Shown: positions 1 to 11,030 of the stretch, piece after piece
Layout of the letters: each line of letters begins with the position of its first letter
Numbering within the stretch: the first letter of the stretch is position 1
Assembly: GCF_021130785.1 (NCBI RefSeq)
Contig: NC_060211.1
Location: 23,917,001 to 23,981,000, forward strand
DNA from: Homalodisca vitripennis
Lineage: Eukaryota; Arthropoda; Insecta; Hemiptera; Cicadellidae
Reading direction: 5' to 3'
Length of the DNA: 64,000 nt
Notes under the pieces: model-generated
Told to the model about the DNA's origin: nothing
The model's database searches: none
What the model saw: the letters and a program-made list of their open reading frames with translations, nothing else
Position numbers and translations under genes: made by a program

Positions 1-844
1 TGACTAAAAATTTAATATACTCGAATACTTCGTTGCCACCTTATTATCGAATTTTACATAGACAATAGACCTTGGAAGAGTTCATAATACGAGTGGGCAA
101 CCATACATCTCTGGACTCACCAGTACACTAGACCACATTAAGATCATCTGCCACCGTTACCTAGATAATTAAACGTCTCCAAATCTGAATTCTCCCTACC
201 CTACTGTACCAGACCCGAAAGCTAATCACTTGCCTTATCCTTAATTGGACAGAGAGGTTCCACCACTTCGTTAAGCCTGTTATGAACAGCATTGGGGAAA
301 TTCCTCGTGTAACTTGAGACTGGATAACAAGATGTTGTTAATAGCCGGTCACTGGAGGCGCTTGCTGGAGTGATCCGCCTGGGAATCACATTCTCACTCT
401 CTACACCAAGTGCTTACCTCAACTGCAAAATACGCTCAAGCGCCATCCCGGTATTTATTCAACAATGAACCACCATTCTCGCGTCCATCAAAGATTTCAC
501 TGTAGCACATCCACAATTTGTGGTAGTCCGCAACCATTCCTCGGAAGGCGAGGGGTTCCAAACATTCCTGGTGTCACACCTCAAGACCATTTCAATTTCG
601 AAGTCAATCTTTTTATTTTTGTAGACATGTATGACAACGTTAGTAGCACATTATTGTAATATAAAAATACAACATCAGTATAAAAGTCCAACAATAAGAA
701 ATTAAACTTACATTAAATAATAAAAAAACAATACAAACTATGGTTAATCTAATAAAGTTTAGGCTACAAACTCCCCAACCGAACAAAAACAACCCTCTGA
801 TAGGTATTCTTCCAGTTGTTTTTTTTTTAATTGTGTTTTCTTTT
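1..844. other. unassigned AT-rich DNA
   Basis: I see no convincing gene or repeat here. The 64-residue reading frame at 465-659 shows no recognisable family and no splice context. A long T/A-rich tract lies at about 815-860, just before the reverse-transcriptase scrap on the minus strand. Confidence 0.4.
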
Positions 845-1183
845 TTATTTTTTTTTTATGGCTGGGGAGTATCCAAAACACCTAGCTCCTGAGTTTTCAG
901 GATGTACCCGCCAGAGCAGAGCGATTTTATAAACTGTTTTTTTGAAATTGAGATGTAAATTCAGATTGTTTAGAAATTGATACGCTTGTGATAAGACTAC
1001 TTTACTGTTAATTTCGAGTTCTTCTGTACTGTAATTACAAAATATGAAGGCAATATCATCAGGATACATAACAGTATTTTCGTGGTTTATAGTGAGGACC
1101 AAATTATTTATGTACGTGTTAAACAAAATTGGTCCACGTACTGACCCTTGGGGAACTCCAAATTTAATCACAGTCAGTTCCAA
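845..1183 (-). pseudogene. non-LTR retrotransposon RT fragment
   Basis: This is a fragment of a LINE reverse transcriptase. The minus-strand translation has the palm motif GVPQGSVRGPILFNTYINN, then a catalytic-box remnant reading YPDD where active enzymes have YADD or FADD, then a thumb-like stretch with LHLNFKKT. Only about 110 residues survive of a domain that is normally well over 200, with no endonuclease and no further open frame on either side. The altered catalytic box and the truncation mean it is dead. The family is most likely in the Jockey/CR1-like group, judging from GVPQGS followed by a short spacing to xxDD. Confidence 0.8.
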
Positions 1184-1189
1184 GCAGTG

Positions 1190-2892
1190 GTGATTGAGTT
1201 TAACAAATATTGTTATTTCATACCACTGATAGAATGTGCCCCATTAACCTAATTTAGGCCTTCACAACATTGCTATCAATAACTTTTAATTGGATGTCAA
1301 CATTGTCCTAATACCAGAGAGAGAAATGTCTAACGCTAAATCACATTAAGGTTCATTCATCAGGCAAAGAATCTCGCGGTCTACACAAGAGACGTAATTT
1401 GGCACTCTCACATGGAAAGGTTATCACAAGATCATAACAGTCGGTGATAACAATTCCTGCAACTCACACCGTCTCTAAGCACAATTCCCTACACCTCATG
1501 CAGAGGTCATTGGACAACTGATGTTTATAGCTTTGTAAAGAATGAAACTAAGATCGCAAACATACTCTTCAGAATCTTCTTCTGGACATTTCAAAAATGA
1601 ATCTGTTTACTGTTTTTAATAAATATATTTTATTTGTGGATTTTCTATTCCCAAAATGTAGTCCCTTTTCTGAATATTCAACTTAACTTAAGTCACAAGC
1701 AACTGCAGTTCAATTTCAGTAAATCGCTTTTCAATTACCCTGTACATATAAAGGTCATTCCAAACATTGGAAATTACTTGATTTCGATATTTTTAATCCC
1801 CTCTTTGTTTTTCCCTTACTAATTATGAAGGTAAAATCTTGTATTTTTCTTCTCAATGGTTTATTTCCTGTATACTTTAATTTTGACAGTAACAATAACG
1901 CTTTCGACACAACAGGTTATTATTCTGATGTCTCAAGGAAACTCCTAAGATGTAATGAAAAAATACCACCATATAATATATCATCAATAACAAAAAACAC
2001 GTTTCAAAAACACCCAAACTAGAGTTTAGTAGAAATGCTAACGTGAAACATTTTCTGGAAAAAGCTAATAAATGGTTATTTTTCATAACACTACCAATTG
2101 AACACTGATTTTATTGGTTGTTAAAGGTTCAATAGTCAGTTTCAGTGTTGCATTTCAATTACAGCAACAGCTGATTTAAATAACAGCTAGTCAAATACAA
2201 TAACATTATGGGCCGTTTAGGTGGCAAGTGTAATACGAAACCTTACATGAAAATGTTATTTCTTAACCGATTTTTACAAATGAGTATCCTTAGAAAGAAA
2301 AAGTTATTTAAAAACTTTTAGTGCCATAAACTTTTGTGATAAAAACAATGGTTTATTAGATATTTCATGAAACAAAAATATTAAATAACCAATATTTTGT
2401 AAATAATGTAACTAATTTTAAAATATTTTTGTCTAATATGATACATTCTGACGTGGACCCGTTTACCAAGATTTTCAACAACCGTAAGAATAAAAAAAAA
2501 ACAAAAGTACAATTAAAAAATTTAAAAAAGCGTATAACTGCTAAACAAAGTGGTAACTGGGAAAAAACACTCTTCATTTTTAGCTTAGAATCACACATAG
2601 GATCTGAAAATGGATAGCCAGCCGAACCTTTATGTTACACCCTGCATATTGTACTCGTGTATACTTATGAATCTACGCAGATCTATAAAAATTATAAATT
2701 AGGCAACCGCTATGCAATTTTTTAGGTGCTGCACACACTACACAGTATGAATCTATCCACGTATCTTCCTTACGTTAAAACTTTTGGTTAGAAGTAATTC
2801 GACGCTTCACTAGGACCGAACTTATGACGGTTGGGTGAAGTGCGTCACGCGGATAATGTGCGGCGGTATTGAATTGCTTAGCAGACGAGGTT
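1190..2892. other. unassigned AT-rich DNA
   Basis: The region is AT-rich with scattered short frames on both strands (for example 1634-2022 and 2365-2617). None has a family signature or plausible splice sites joining them. A lysine-rich frame at 2429-2617 comes from an A-rich tract. I assign nothing here. Confidence 0.4.
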
Positions 2893-3797
2893 TTGTATTC
2901 ATTCATCACATTAGTGAACGTACAAAGAGTTAACGATAGCCACAGTGAGCTCTCAAGTACAGGAACAAATAGTTGTACGTTGTACAAAGGAACTACAATC
3001 TAGTTTTTTGTATTCATTCATCACATTAATGAACGTACAAAGAGTTAACGATAGCCACAGTGAGCTCTCAAGTACAGGAACAAATAGTTGTACGTTGTAC
3101 AGGAACTACAATCTAGTTGTTTGTATTCATTCATCACATTAGTGAACGTACAAATAGTTAACGATAGCCACAGTGAGCTCTCAACTACAGGAAAAAATAG
3201 TTGTACGTTGTATAGGAACTACTACCTAGTTGTTTGTATGCATTCATCACATTAGTGAATGTACAAAGAGATAACGATAGCCACAGTGAGCTCTCAACTA
3301 CAGGAACAAATAGTTGTACGTTGTATAGGAACTACTACCTAGTTGTTTGTATGCATTCATCACATTAGTGAACGTACAAAGAGATAACGATAGCCACAGT
3401 GAGCTCTCAACTACAGGAAACAAATAGTTGTACGTTGTATATGAACTACTATCTAGTTGTTTGTATGCATTCATCACATTATTGAACGTACAAAGAGATA
3501 ACGATAGCCACAGTGAGCTCTCAACTACAGGAACAAATAGTTGTACGTTGTATATGAACTACTATCTAGTTGTTTGTATGCATTCATCACATTATTGAAC
3601 GTACAAAGAGATAACGATAGCCACAGTGAGCTCTCAACTACAGGAACAAATAGTTGTACGTTGCAAAAGAACTACAATCTAGTTGTTTGCATTCATTTTT
3701 AAATTAGTGAACGTACAAAGAGTTAACGATAGCCACAGTGAGCTCTGAACTACAGGAACAAAAAGTTTAGCGTTGTAAAAGAACTAAAATTTAGTTG
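2893..3797. repeat. 113-bp tandem repeat array, about 8 copies
   Basis: The landmark CACAGTGAGCTCTCAA recurs at 2941, 3056, 3169, 3282, 3395, 3509, 3622 and 3734, spacing 112-115 bp. Each unit also has TAGTTGTACGTTGTA, a CATTCATCACATTA block, and an ACGTACAAAGAG block. Identity is high in the middle (units at 3282-3622) and falls at the right edge, as expected for an array homogenised by unequal exchange. Short frames on either strand within it differ from unit to unit and do not look coding. Confidence 0.95.
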
Positions 3798-3815
3798 TGC
3801 GTGTTAAAAATGTAA

Positions 3816-3836
3816 TGACGTAATGATGTATAAAAG
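3816..3836 (+). promoter_or_regulatory. CRE-like motif followed by TATA box
   Basis: Immediately after the 113-bp array there is TGACGTAA (3816-3823), which resembles a CREB/ATF site, and then TATAAAAG (3829-3836), a good match to a metazoan TATA box. About 125 bases further on lies AATAAA. The spacing of TATA, transcribed stretch and poly(A) signal resembles an LTR (U3-R-U5) or a compact retroelement promoter. This is inference from short motifs, and I see no open reading frame immediately downstream. Confidence 0.4.
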
Positions 3837-3958
3837 TGTATACAAACATATATCTCAATCCAATGCTTAGTTTGCACTGTGGAATATGACAATGCTGTCT
3901 TTATCACGTTTACGAACTGATTGTGCTAAATCTGACAAAATAATCTTGTTCAGTATAA

Positions 3959-3964
3959 AATAAA
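3959..3964 (+). terminator. candidate poly(A) signal
   Basis: AATAAA about 125 bases downstream of the TATA box at 3829. The hexamer is common by chance in AT-rich DNA, so it matters only together with the promoter-like motifs and the array upstream. Confidence 0.25.
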
Positions 3965-3969
3965 CATTT

Positions 3970-4689
3970 ACTCAATCCCATAATTCAATGATAACTAAAT
4001 AAGAACACATGAGTAGTTCTACTCATGACTTTCCTAATGAGTGATAAACCCAAACTATATTCGAGTAAACAACATGTCCGGCTATAATTAGTTAAAGTAG
4101 GCCGTGTTTTTTTTGCATTTTTACCCAAATGTTTCCGACGTGAACAAATGACAATGACAAGGAGCTGATACAATACACTGTATTTTTTAATCATATTAAG
4201 GCTTAGAATGAAGCTAATAAATCGGGTTTCCCTTAGATATTTAAGACAAAAACATGATTTTCAACTAAACCATCGCCAAACCACATGTTTATAATCCGTT
4301 TTCAGCTATCATTTAACTACAGGTTGTTATAAAACTATAAGTCCTCAAATACTATGTACAACCTATATGGCCAAGCAAGTTTGGTAATAAAAAAAACATT
4401 TGTATACCCAAGGTCAACAGGTATGATCCTAAGTCTAGTCGTATGCAAAAACTCTCTGGATTATTAATGAAATAATATTTAAAGTGCGTATATTTAATAA
4501 CTTTCCAAAAATAAAAACACAATTTACGTAAAATAACAATTCAATCTTTGGCGTCATATTTTAAATAATTTAATATTCACGTTTTACTAAACAACGTTTA
4601 GGTTTACTTTTCAAACGTACAAAAAGCTATTGAAAAGTATTACTTGACTCGACAGAACCTAACGGAAGAGCCACAGCACAGGCATAGAA
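3970..4689. other. unassigned AT-rich DNA
   Basis: No gene, RNA or clear repeat seen. Frames at 3985-4194 (minus) and nearby lack any recognisable motif. Confidence 0.4.
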
Positions 4690-5237
4690 GCCTTTAAGTG
4701 TTTAACATTAAAGTCGACATGGTTCTTCCTGGGACCTAGAGGAATCTCCAAACAACAGCCCTTTGAGCTTTTAACTTCAAAATCGAAACGGTTCTTTCTA
4801 GGATCAAGAGGAATCTCCAACCAACAGCTCTTTGACCTTTTAACATTAAAATCGACACGGTTCTTTCTAGCATCAAGAGAATCTCCAACCAATAGCCCTT
4901 TGAGCTTTTAAATTTTAAATCGACACGGTTCTTTCTAGCGTTAAGAGAATCTCCAACCAACAGCCCTTTGACCTTTTAAATTTAAAATCGACACGGTTCT
5001 TTCTAGGATCAAGAGAATCTCCAACCGACAGCCCTTTGAGCTTTTAAATTTAAAATCGACATGGTTCTTTCTAGGATCAAGAGGAATCTCCAAACAACAG
5101 CCCTTTGAGCTTTTAACTTTAAAATCGACACGGTTCTTTCTAGCATCAAGAGGAATCTCCAATCAACAGCCCTTTGAGCTTTTAACTTCAAAATCGACAC
5201 GGTTCTTCCCAGGACCAAGAGGAATCTCCAATCAATT
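4690..5237. repeat. 68/69-bp tandem repeat array, about 8 copies
   Basis: The CAACAGCCC landmark (or its variants) occurs at 4753, 4822, 4890, 4958, 5026, 5095 and 5164, with a truncated last copy at 5233. Spacing is 68 or 69 bp. The one-base difference is GAGGAATCTC versus GAGAATCTC inside the unit. Because 69 is 23 codons, adjacent 69-bp copies stay open on the minus strand and give a 23-residue repeat (RKNRVDF...SSKG...LEI). The 68-bp copies switch that frame, so no single frame spans the array. I treat it as a non-coding minisatellite. Confidence 0.9.
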
Positions 5238-6652
5238 TTCAAGTTATCACAGACAGACAAATGGGCGGACAAATAGGCGGAAAACAACAAGAGAAGCCCT
5301 GTTTCGGGTACTTAATTGGATAAAATGCCTCTAAAACATAATCCTACAAGGTCGCTCTTACAAGTATTGTGCCGCAAAAGACACTTTCACACCTGGGTAT
5401 GAAAGTACCATGGCAAAAGGATATGTTTCGGCACATTTTTTACTTTTCGAGTCATGTCTCTTAGACAACTTCTGAAATGAAAGACTTTTAAAAGTCCATA
5501 AGAAATTGTAGCCAATTAAATTAAGTATTTTGGGCGGAAAAGGTTGGTGATAAGAATACAATTTTTCACCAAATTGTATTTAAATCAGTTATGACTCGAG
5601 GGTTTAACATTTTTTAAGATTTGCACCGTAAGGAAATGACACGTTATTAATAATCTTTTATGAACTAGCTGTAACCCGCTCCTTCGCACAAAATGTCAAA
5701 AATAATATTATCATAGTTTTGTTCACAAAGATGGGTTTTACAACAGGAGTTGAAATAGTATTTATAATGCGTTAGGTGGTTTAAATTCATCACTGGTACA
5801 ATACGTAATAAACATTAAATAGTAATTTGCATTACATACCTGATCAAGTACTGTAGTACCTATATTAATTTTAATACTTTCTAAAATGTAAGTGTAAACA
5901 AATTGTTCTGCCTCTTTCGCGAACGTTAGCTGAAAGCGTGAACATCTCAGTTAAATTTGGATCTTGTTTCATAAATAATATCATTATTTTTTCCCGAATT
6001 CTAAAATATTCCGAGAAAACTGTTCCAATCATTCCTCGGATTTTAAATATTTTACAAATAAAAACAGACAAATTGGCCCGGCCATTCTCAACATTAACGC
6101 TTAACAGTTGGGATTTGGTGATTCACATACACATTTGTGATTCAATACACATTTTATGATTCACTTTTATCAATAAGAAGATAAGATAAACGACAAGTCA
6201 CTTCTTTCGGTTACCTATCATAGATATACTGTATAGTATTTTTACTCTTTTATATAGCCGCTTTCCTTTCGACTTGATTATAAGATGTCCTTTAATACCT
6301 CTGCTAGTGGAATGAAACACTACTTTCTATTATACCTATTCATCAACAAAAATATTTTAAATTTTTGTGAGAATTAAACAATATTATAAACAAGTAATTC
6401 AACGGAATAATAATTTCGCCAATTTAATGGAGGCACATTTATAAAAATATCCGTAAGGTTTCAATAAAAAATTGGAAATGAAAACTTTTTTATATTTTTT
6501 GTTTAGAAGTAATACAGTTGGAATCAATGGTGCAACCAGGACTTTACTTTGGGGAAGGAAATGAATATGGTTAAAGAGCACACAACACCGTGGGTATGGA
6601 ATAAATCTGAATATCCAGACGAAAACTGTTAACTGTTTGAATTTGTTTTGAA
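5238..6652. other. mostly unassigned; one dispersed-repeat start
   Basis: No gene seen. At about 5667 the phrase AGCTGTAACCCGCTCCTTCG resembles the start of a widespread arthropod dispersed repeat; a related start occurs near 32512. The overlapping opposite-strand frames at 5871-6159 and the frame at 6399-6692 show no family signature. Confidence 0.35.
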
Positions 6653-6912
6653 TATGGAAGGATTGTGAAGGAAACGGGATTGTTCCGGACATTTGCCATC
6701 GTTCAGTGATTCAAATATCAGTAACACTACGTTATGCGCTCTGTTACGCTTTGTTTATTTTAACCTACATTTACATTTTAATCATGTGTTAGGTTAGTTA
6801 TTTACCTGAGGAAGAGATCAGATTTTAGATCTCAAAACGCAGTGTTGATTTGTTGTATCACTGAACGATAGCAAACGTCGGAAAAAATCCTGTTTCCTTC
6901 ACAAACACTGTT
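6653..6912. repeat. inverted repeat; Penelope-type / hammerhead-like relic
   Basis: Two arms of about 50-58 bp (6653-6711 and about 6866-6912) are near-perfect reverse complements. Each contains GAAGGAAAC and the CGTTCAGTGAT block, around about 155 bases of spacer. Just before the right arm lies CTGAGGA (6806-6812), a GAGATC/GATCTC hairpin (6814-6833) and CAAAAC. That order matches the hammerhead ribozyme pattern CUGANGA, stem II, GAAA, except that the essential G of GAAA reads A. Such sequences are known from the pseudo-LTRs of Penelope-like retroelements. I infer a dead relic; no RT or GIY-YIG coding remains here. Confidence 0.5.
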
Positions 6913-8033
6913 CTTTTAACATGCTTTACCGTTTTAGCCACACTTTGGAAACAAAAATATAAGTAATGGATCTGTTTGTGGACGCTAAAAGAAAAATAGT
7001 CATACAAAATCAAAAGATTACAGTTTGTGAATTAAGACTTTTTCAATAAAAAGAGATAAGTGCTAAAATAGGCGGGATATGACGTATAAGCTACGGTTTT
7101 TAATTGACTCCTCACTCATTTTATCCACGTCACAGAGTTTCGATTCACACTTTTTAAACTAGTGTATACACATTAATTAATAAGATCGATTAATTTCCTC
7201 TCCCATAATTCCAATTTTAAAGACTGGCCTCTATCAAAATCCATATTGTTAAATCGCAAGGCAATACTGGATACAAAATATAAATGCTGGGTTTTGTGCT
7301 ACATCTTTCTGTAATTTTAATAGATCTTCGAGTTCTAAACATTTTAATATATATTAATGTCATAACACATAAGATAAGGAGATACGCATTGAGATATTCT
7401 GCCTTGCAAATAAACGGTACGATACAGGGGGTATAAGATTAAGTTCCAGTATCGTACAGCACAATTCATGTTCTCCCTCTGAGACGTCCACGGCATGAAT
7501 ATCTCCGGAATGTTTATTTGTCTCTAGAGATTCCACACTCACCGGGAATCTCTTGCTTAGCTGTATTTATACTTCACTCAACGAGATGCTTGAAATACGC
7601 TCTGAGGGGGCGAGAACCTCAGTATCTAAATGTTGACGAGAATCGAGACGATTTCAAGATGTAGAGTTAAGAATTGGTAAGTAAATTCACTCTCACGATT
7701 ACAACGAAATACTGATGGTTCGTTCTACGAACAATTTATGATGTGTTGAATATCAAATTACCTGACTTTTCAAGGATTGTGGTTTAATAAACCCTTCCCA
7801 TTAATTGGATTTACATGTGTGGAATGAATGTGGTACACTGCGCCACTTCTGTCCCGATATACACGATATAACGAAATCAATAGTTTTTCGGAGAGAAGTA
7901 ATCCTTTATTCAGTCATATATAATAGCGATTAAACCTATTAACCACCAAATAGTGACAGGCCACAATACTAAATCCCATTGTACCAAGTCAGAACGACTA
8001 TGTATTACCAGGATTGGCTAAGAACGCAATCCG
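6913..8033. other. unassigned DNA
   Basis: No gene supported. A 60-residue minus-strand frame (7360-7542) has no recognised motif. Base composition is less AT-rich than around it from about 7430 to 7650. Confidence 0.4.
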
Positions 8034-8770
8034 GATAATCTATCCGACTAAGTAAGAATGCTGTATCGCGGTGGCGTACGTGGGACGCAACAAAATGGAG
8101 GTAGTAGATCCGAAGTCATTTACGCCTATTGTATCTAAGTTATATCTATCCAACTAAGTAAGAATGCTGTATCGCAGTGGCGTACGTGGGACGCAACAAA
8201 ATGGAGGTAGTAGATCCGAAGTCATTTACGCCTATTGTATCTAAGTTATATCTATCCAACTAAGTAAGAATGCTGTATTGCAGTGGCGTACGTGGGACGC
8301 AACAAAATGGAGGTAGTAGATCCGAAGTTATTTACGCCTATTGTATCTAAGTTATATCTATCCAACTAAGTAAGAATGCTGTATTGCAGTGGCGTACGTG
8401 GGACGCAACAAAATGGAGGTAGTAGATCCGAAGTCATTTACGCCTATTGTATCTAAGTTATATCTATCCAACTAAGTAAGAATGCTGTATTGCAGTGGCG
8501 TACGTGGGACGCAACAAAATGGAGGTAGTAGATCCGAAGTCATTTACGCCTATTGTATCTAAGTTATATCTATCCAACTAAGTAAGAATGCTGTATCGCA
8601 GTGGCGTACGTGGGACGCAACAAAATGGAGGTAGTAGATCCGAAGTCATTTACGCCTATTGTATCTAAGTTATATCTATCCAACTAAGTAAGAATGCTGT
8701 ATCGCGGTGGCGTACGCGGGACGCAACAAAATGGAGGTAGTAGACCCGAAGTCATTTACGCCTATTGTAT
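8034..8770. repeat. 106-bp tandem repeat array, 7 copies
   Basis: GTGGCGTACGTGGGACGC (one copy has GCGGG) recurs at 8071, 8177, 8283, 8389, 8495, 8601 and 8707, exactly 106 bp apart each time. The copies are nearly identical. Variation is mainly at one site just before the landmark: TATCGCGG in the first and last copies, TATCGCAG or TATTGCAG inside. Constant spacing and near identity point to recent expansion or gene conversion. The unit contains CAGTGGCGTAC, also the first 11 bases of the hAT-like end at 16180. Confidence 0.97.
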
Positions 8771-10355
8771 ATAGAACTGTCTCATCCTATTGTACTTATT
8801 GTAGCTTATATGAACGAACAAACCTACTCTTGAGGCAATAGAAATACAACCAATAATTGGAGTTGGACAGTTGCAAGCTCTACTTCAGACTTCTATTTCA
8901 GTTTCTAGAAGACCTTTATCTGCCATTACAAGTAAAAGGCATTCCAATCCCAAACTACCCGCATTCAGAACCACTTGGAACGGAACCCCTCTGTGATACC
9001 CGGAGATGGTGACATTCACAAGGTTGGCAGCCTTACAATCATCGGACCAAGGATAATGAAAGCGAGATAACAGCGCGGTTAGCCACAGCCCACTTCCATC
9101 GCTGAACCAAAACCAAAATAGAACATTCAATCGGCATACACTTCACGAACAACGTGGAATCAAACAAAAGTACTGTGGTACAAACATGGGTAATGAGACA
9201 TCGGCGCAGACCTGCGAGAGCTTCTGGATCCTAAAGGAGTAATCGGAATCCAAAAATCTTGATTAGTGAATGACTTAACACTAAATCGTCTTCGTCTAGG
9301 ATTCAAACTAAAGGGCACGCCGAGGTAATTTTACCATCCAGAAACAACAGACATGTACGAAATGGACGTTTGTTTCTTAAGTTTTTCAACTTTAGAAACC
9401 GGAGTCAAGAAATCAAGAGACGATGCACCGGATTTGGTTGGTTTAAAGGCCTTTTTTATGTTCCTTACTCCACCAGATTCAGAGTACCATACAAAAAGAT
9501 AACAAAACAATCGAAATTCGGAACAAACAAACAAGAGAGGGCTTACAATGATCTCACGGGAGGATAAACGCTTTTACTCACATTCTCTCGCCCACCACTT
9601 TACACCCGCCCGACTCCGCACTTTGAGCCTCGACACGTTTGCCATTAGGCACTAATTCTGCCAAAATGTTTGCATTGTCAATGTGAACTACATTGGCAAA
9701 GTGAAGCTCACGCACATTTTCCAATTTACTTCCTATGTATCTGATTACCACTCTTCAACGTTATCCTCGTCAACATGTTAAAACCATTGTGTGCACAATC
9801 TACAGGTGCAGGAATTTAATTTCATAGTGATAAATAAATCTGGATACCTCTGTACTTCTGAAATTAGTGTTATGAAGGTGAAGTATGTCAACATAATTGC
9901 ACAGTGATACATGTCTGGATACCTCTGTACTTCTTCTACTTCGTCTTATGAATGTGAATTTTAGCACGACAACGACAAAAATACACCATAAATATTACTC
10001 TACTTCACATGGAGCATCTTTTGCTCTATCATATATTTAAATTGTTTTTTTCCCATTTTTTGTGAAATGTGATCGAATTTATCGAACTTATTTCAAAGTC
10101 AACTTTCAATCACACGTTCGCCATTTTTGGGGCCTTCCAAAAATAAATTGTATCACATCTTTGGTTTTTACTCAACCATAACCTTTAAAGTCATGCATAA
10201 CTTGTATTCTCTACATTTTCATTGGACTCCTACCACAGGTAAAGCGTCACCACTAAGGAGGGTTTACACTTTTTACTAAAACATCATTTAGATCAGAGCC
10301 TTTTGTGAATGGTACATGCTGGATATAACCGATTCAGCCTCCTGTATTAGAAAAT
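8771..10355. other. unassigned DNA with a short local duplication
   Basis: No recognisable gene. The 81-residue minus-strand frame at 8885-9130 and the pair of opposing frames at 9331-9567 sit in less AT-rich DNA but have no family motif I recognise. TGGATACCTCTGTACTTCT occurs twice, at about 9841 and 9914, within a ~73-bp imperfect tandem duplication. Confidence 0.35.
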
Positions 10356-10359
10356 CTCA

Positions 10360-11030
10360 AGATTAAAATTAAAATCTTTTATTGCTAGGATATTACAAAA
10401 AATTTATAGCAATAGTCATATTTTTCTACAATTCTTAGCAAGCACTACACATCACAACCACAGTCAAACATACAGTATTTTCAGTCGCACCACATTCATT
10501 CATACCAATTTTCAAATTTTCCAACGCCGGTTGTCAGTATTCCAATTATGCGGTCATCCAGTCGAATGCCATAAACTCGTCAGCACTATTAAATGCACGA
10601 TACGCTAGAAAGCGGTTTAAACAAGCTTTTAACGCCTTAAACGTTGGGTTTTTTTATTAAATTTGGCAATTTGTTGATGAAACAAACTCCTGCCTGCGAA
10701 TGCAATTTTTCGTGAAACCCCGTTCTGTGACTTCCAGTTCGGTAGGTATCTCTGACTCTTGTCTCATGCGAATGTATATCATAGCACATTTAGACATACA
10801 ACACAAAATTGTCTCCAAAATGTAGAGACTCGGCAGCGTCAACTGTTGCAGTTTTTAAAAGCTTCCTTGTATGTTTCTCTGAACCATGTGCGATCATACG
10901 AATCGCTTGCTTCTGCAATTCGAATGCTCTGAAGAACTAGTAGTTTGCGATGATGTTGATGATGCGATTGCACCTTCATTGAGATCTAAAATTAGATGTG
11001 ACGGCAGCTTCAACACTGTCTTACGAGTTA
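10360..11030 (-). pseudogene. 5'-truncated LINE, RT C-terminus and 3' end
   Basis: Minus-strand reading around 10935-10800 gives ELQKQAIRMIAHG and then, after a frame change, LTLPSLYILETILC. These are the conserved C-terminal blocks that follow the RT domain in Jockey/CR1-like LINEs; LPSLYILETSFYC occurs in the + strand LINE near 27900. The 3' end is near 10360 and reads, on the minus strand, AGCAATAAAAGATTTTAAT, a typical short-repeat LINE tail. No catalytic part remains. Confidence 0.65.

Noticed and set aside
2893..3797. Possible CRISPR-like array
   Set aside because: The whole 113-bp unit repeats with no unique spacers, in an animal genome. The same applies to the arrays at 4690, 8034, 12063, 15110 and 17503.
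4659..5290. Several overlapping minus-strand repeat-containing frames
   Set aside because: They are products of the 68/69-bp array. Different frames are open in different units, which is not the pattern of a conserved protein.
8885..9130. 81-residue minus-strand frame as a host exon
   Set aside because: No donor/acceptor partners in phase and no recognised family; left as unassigned.
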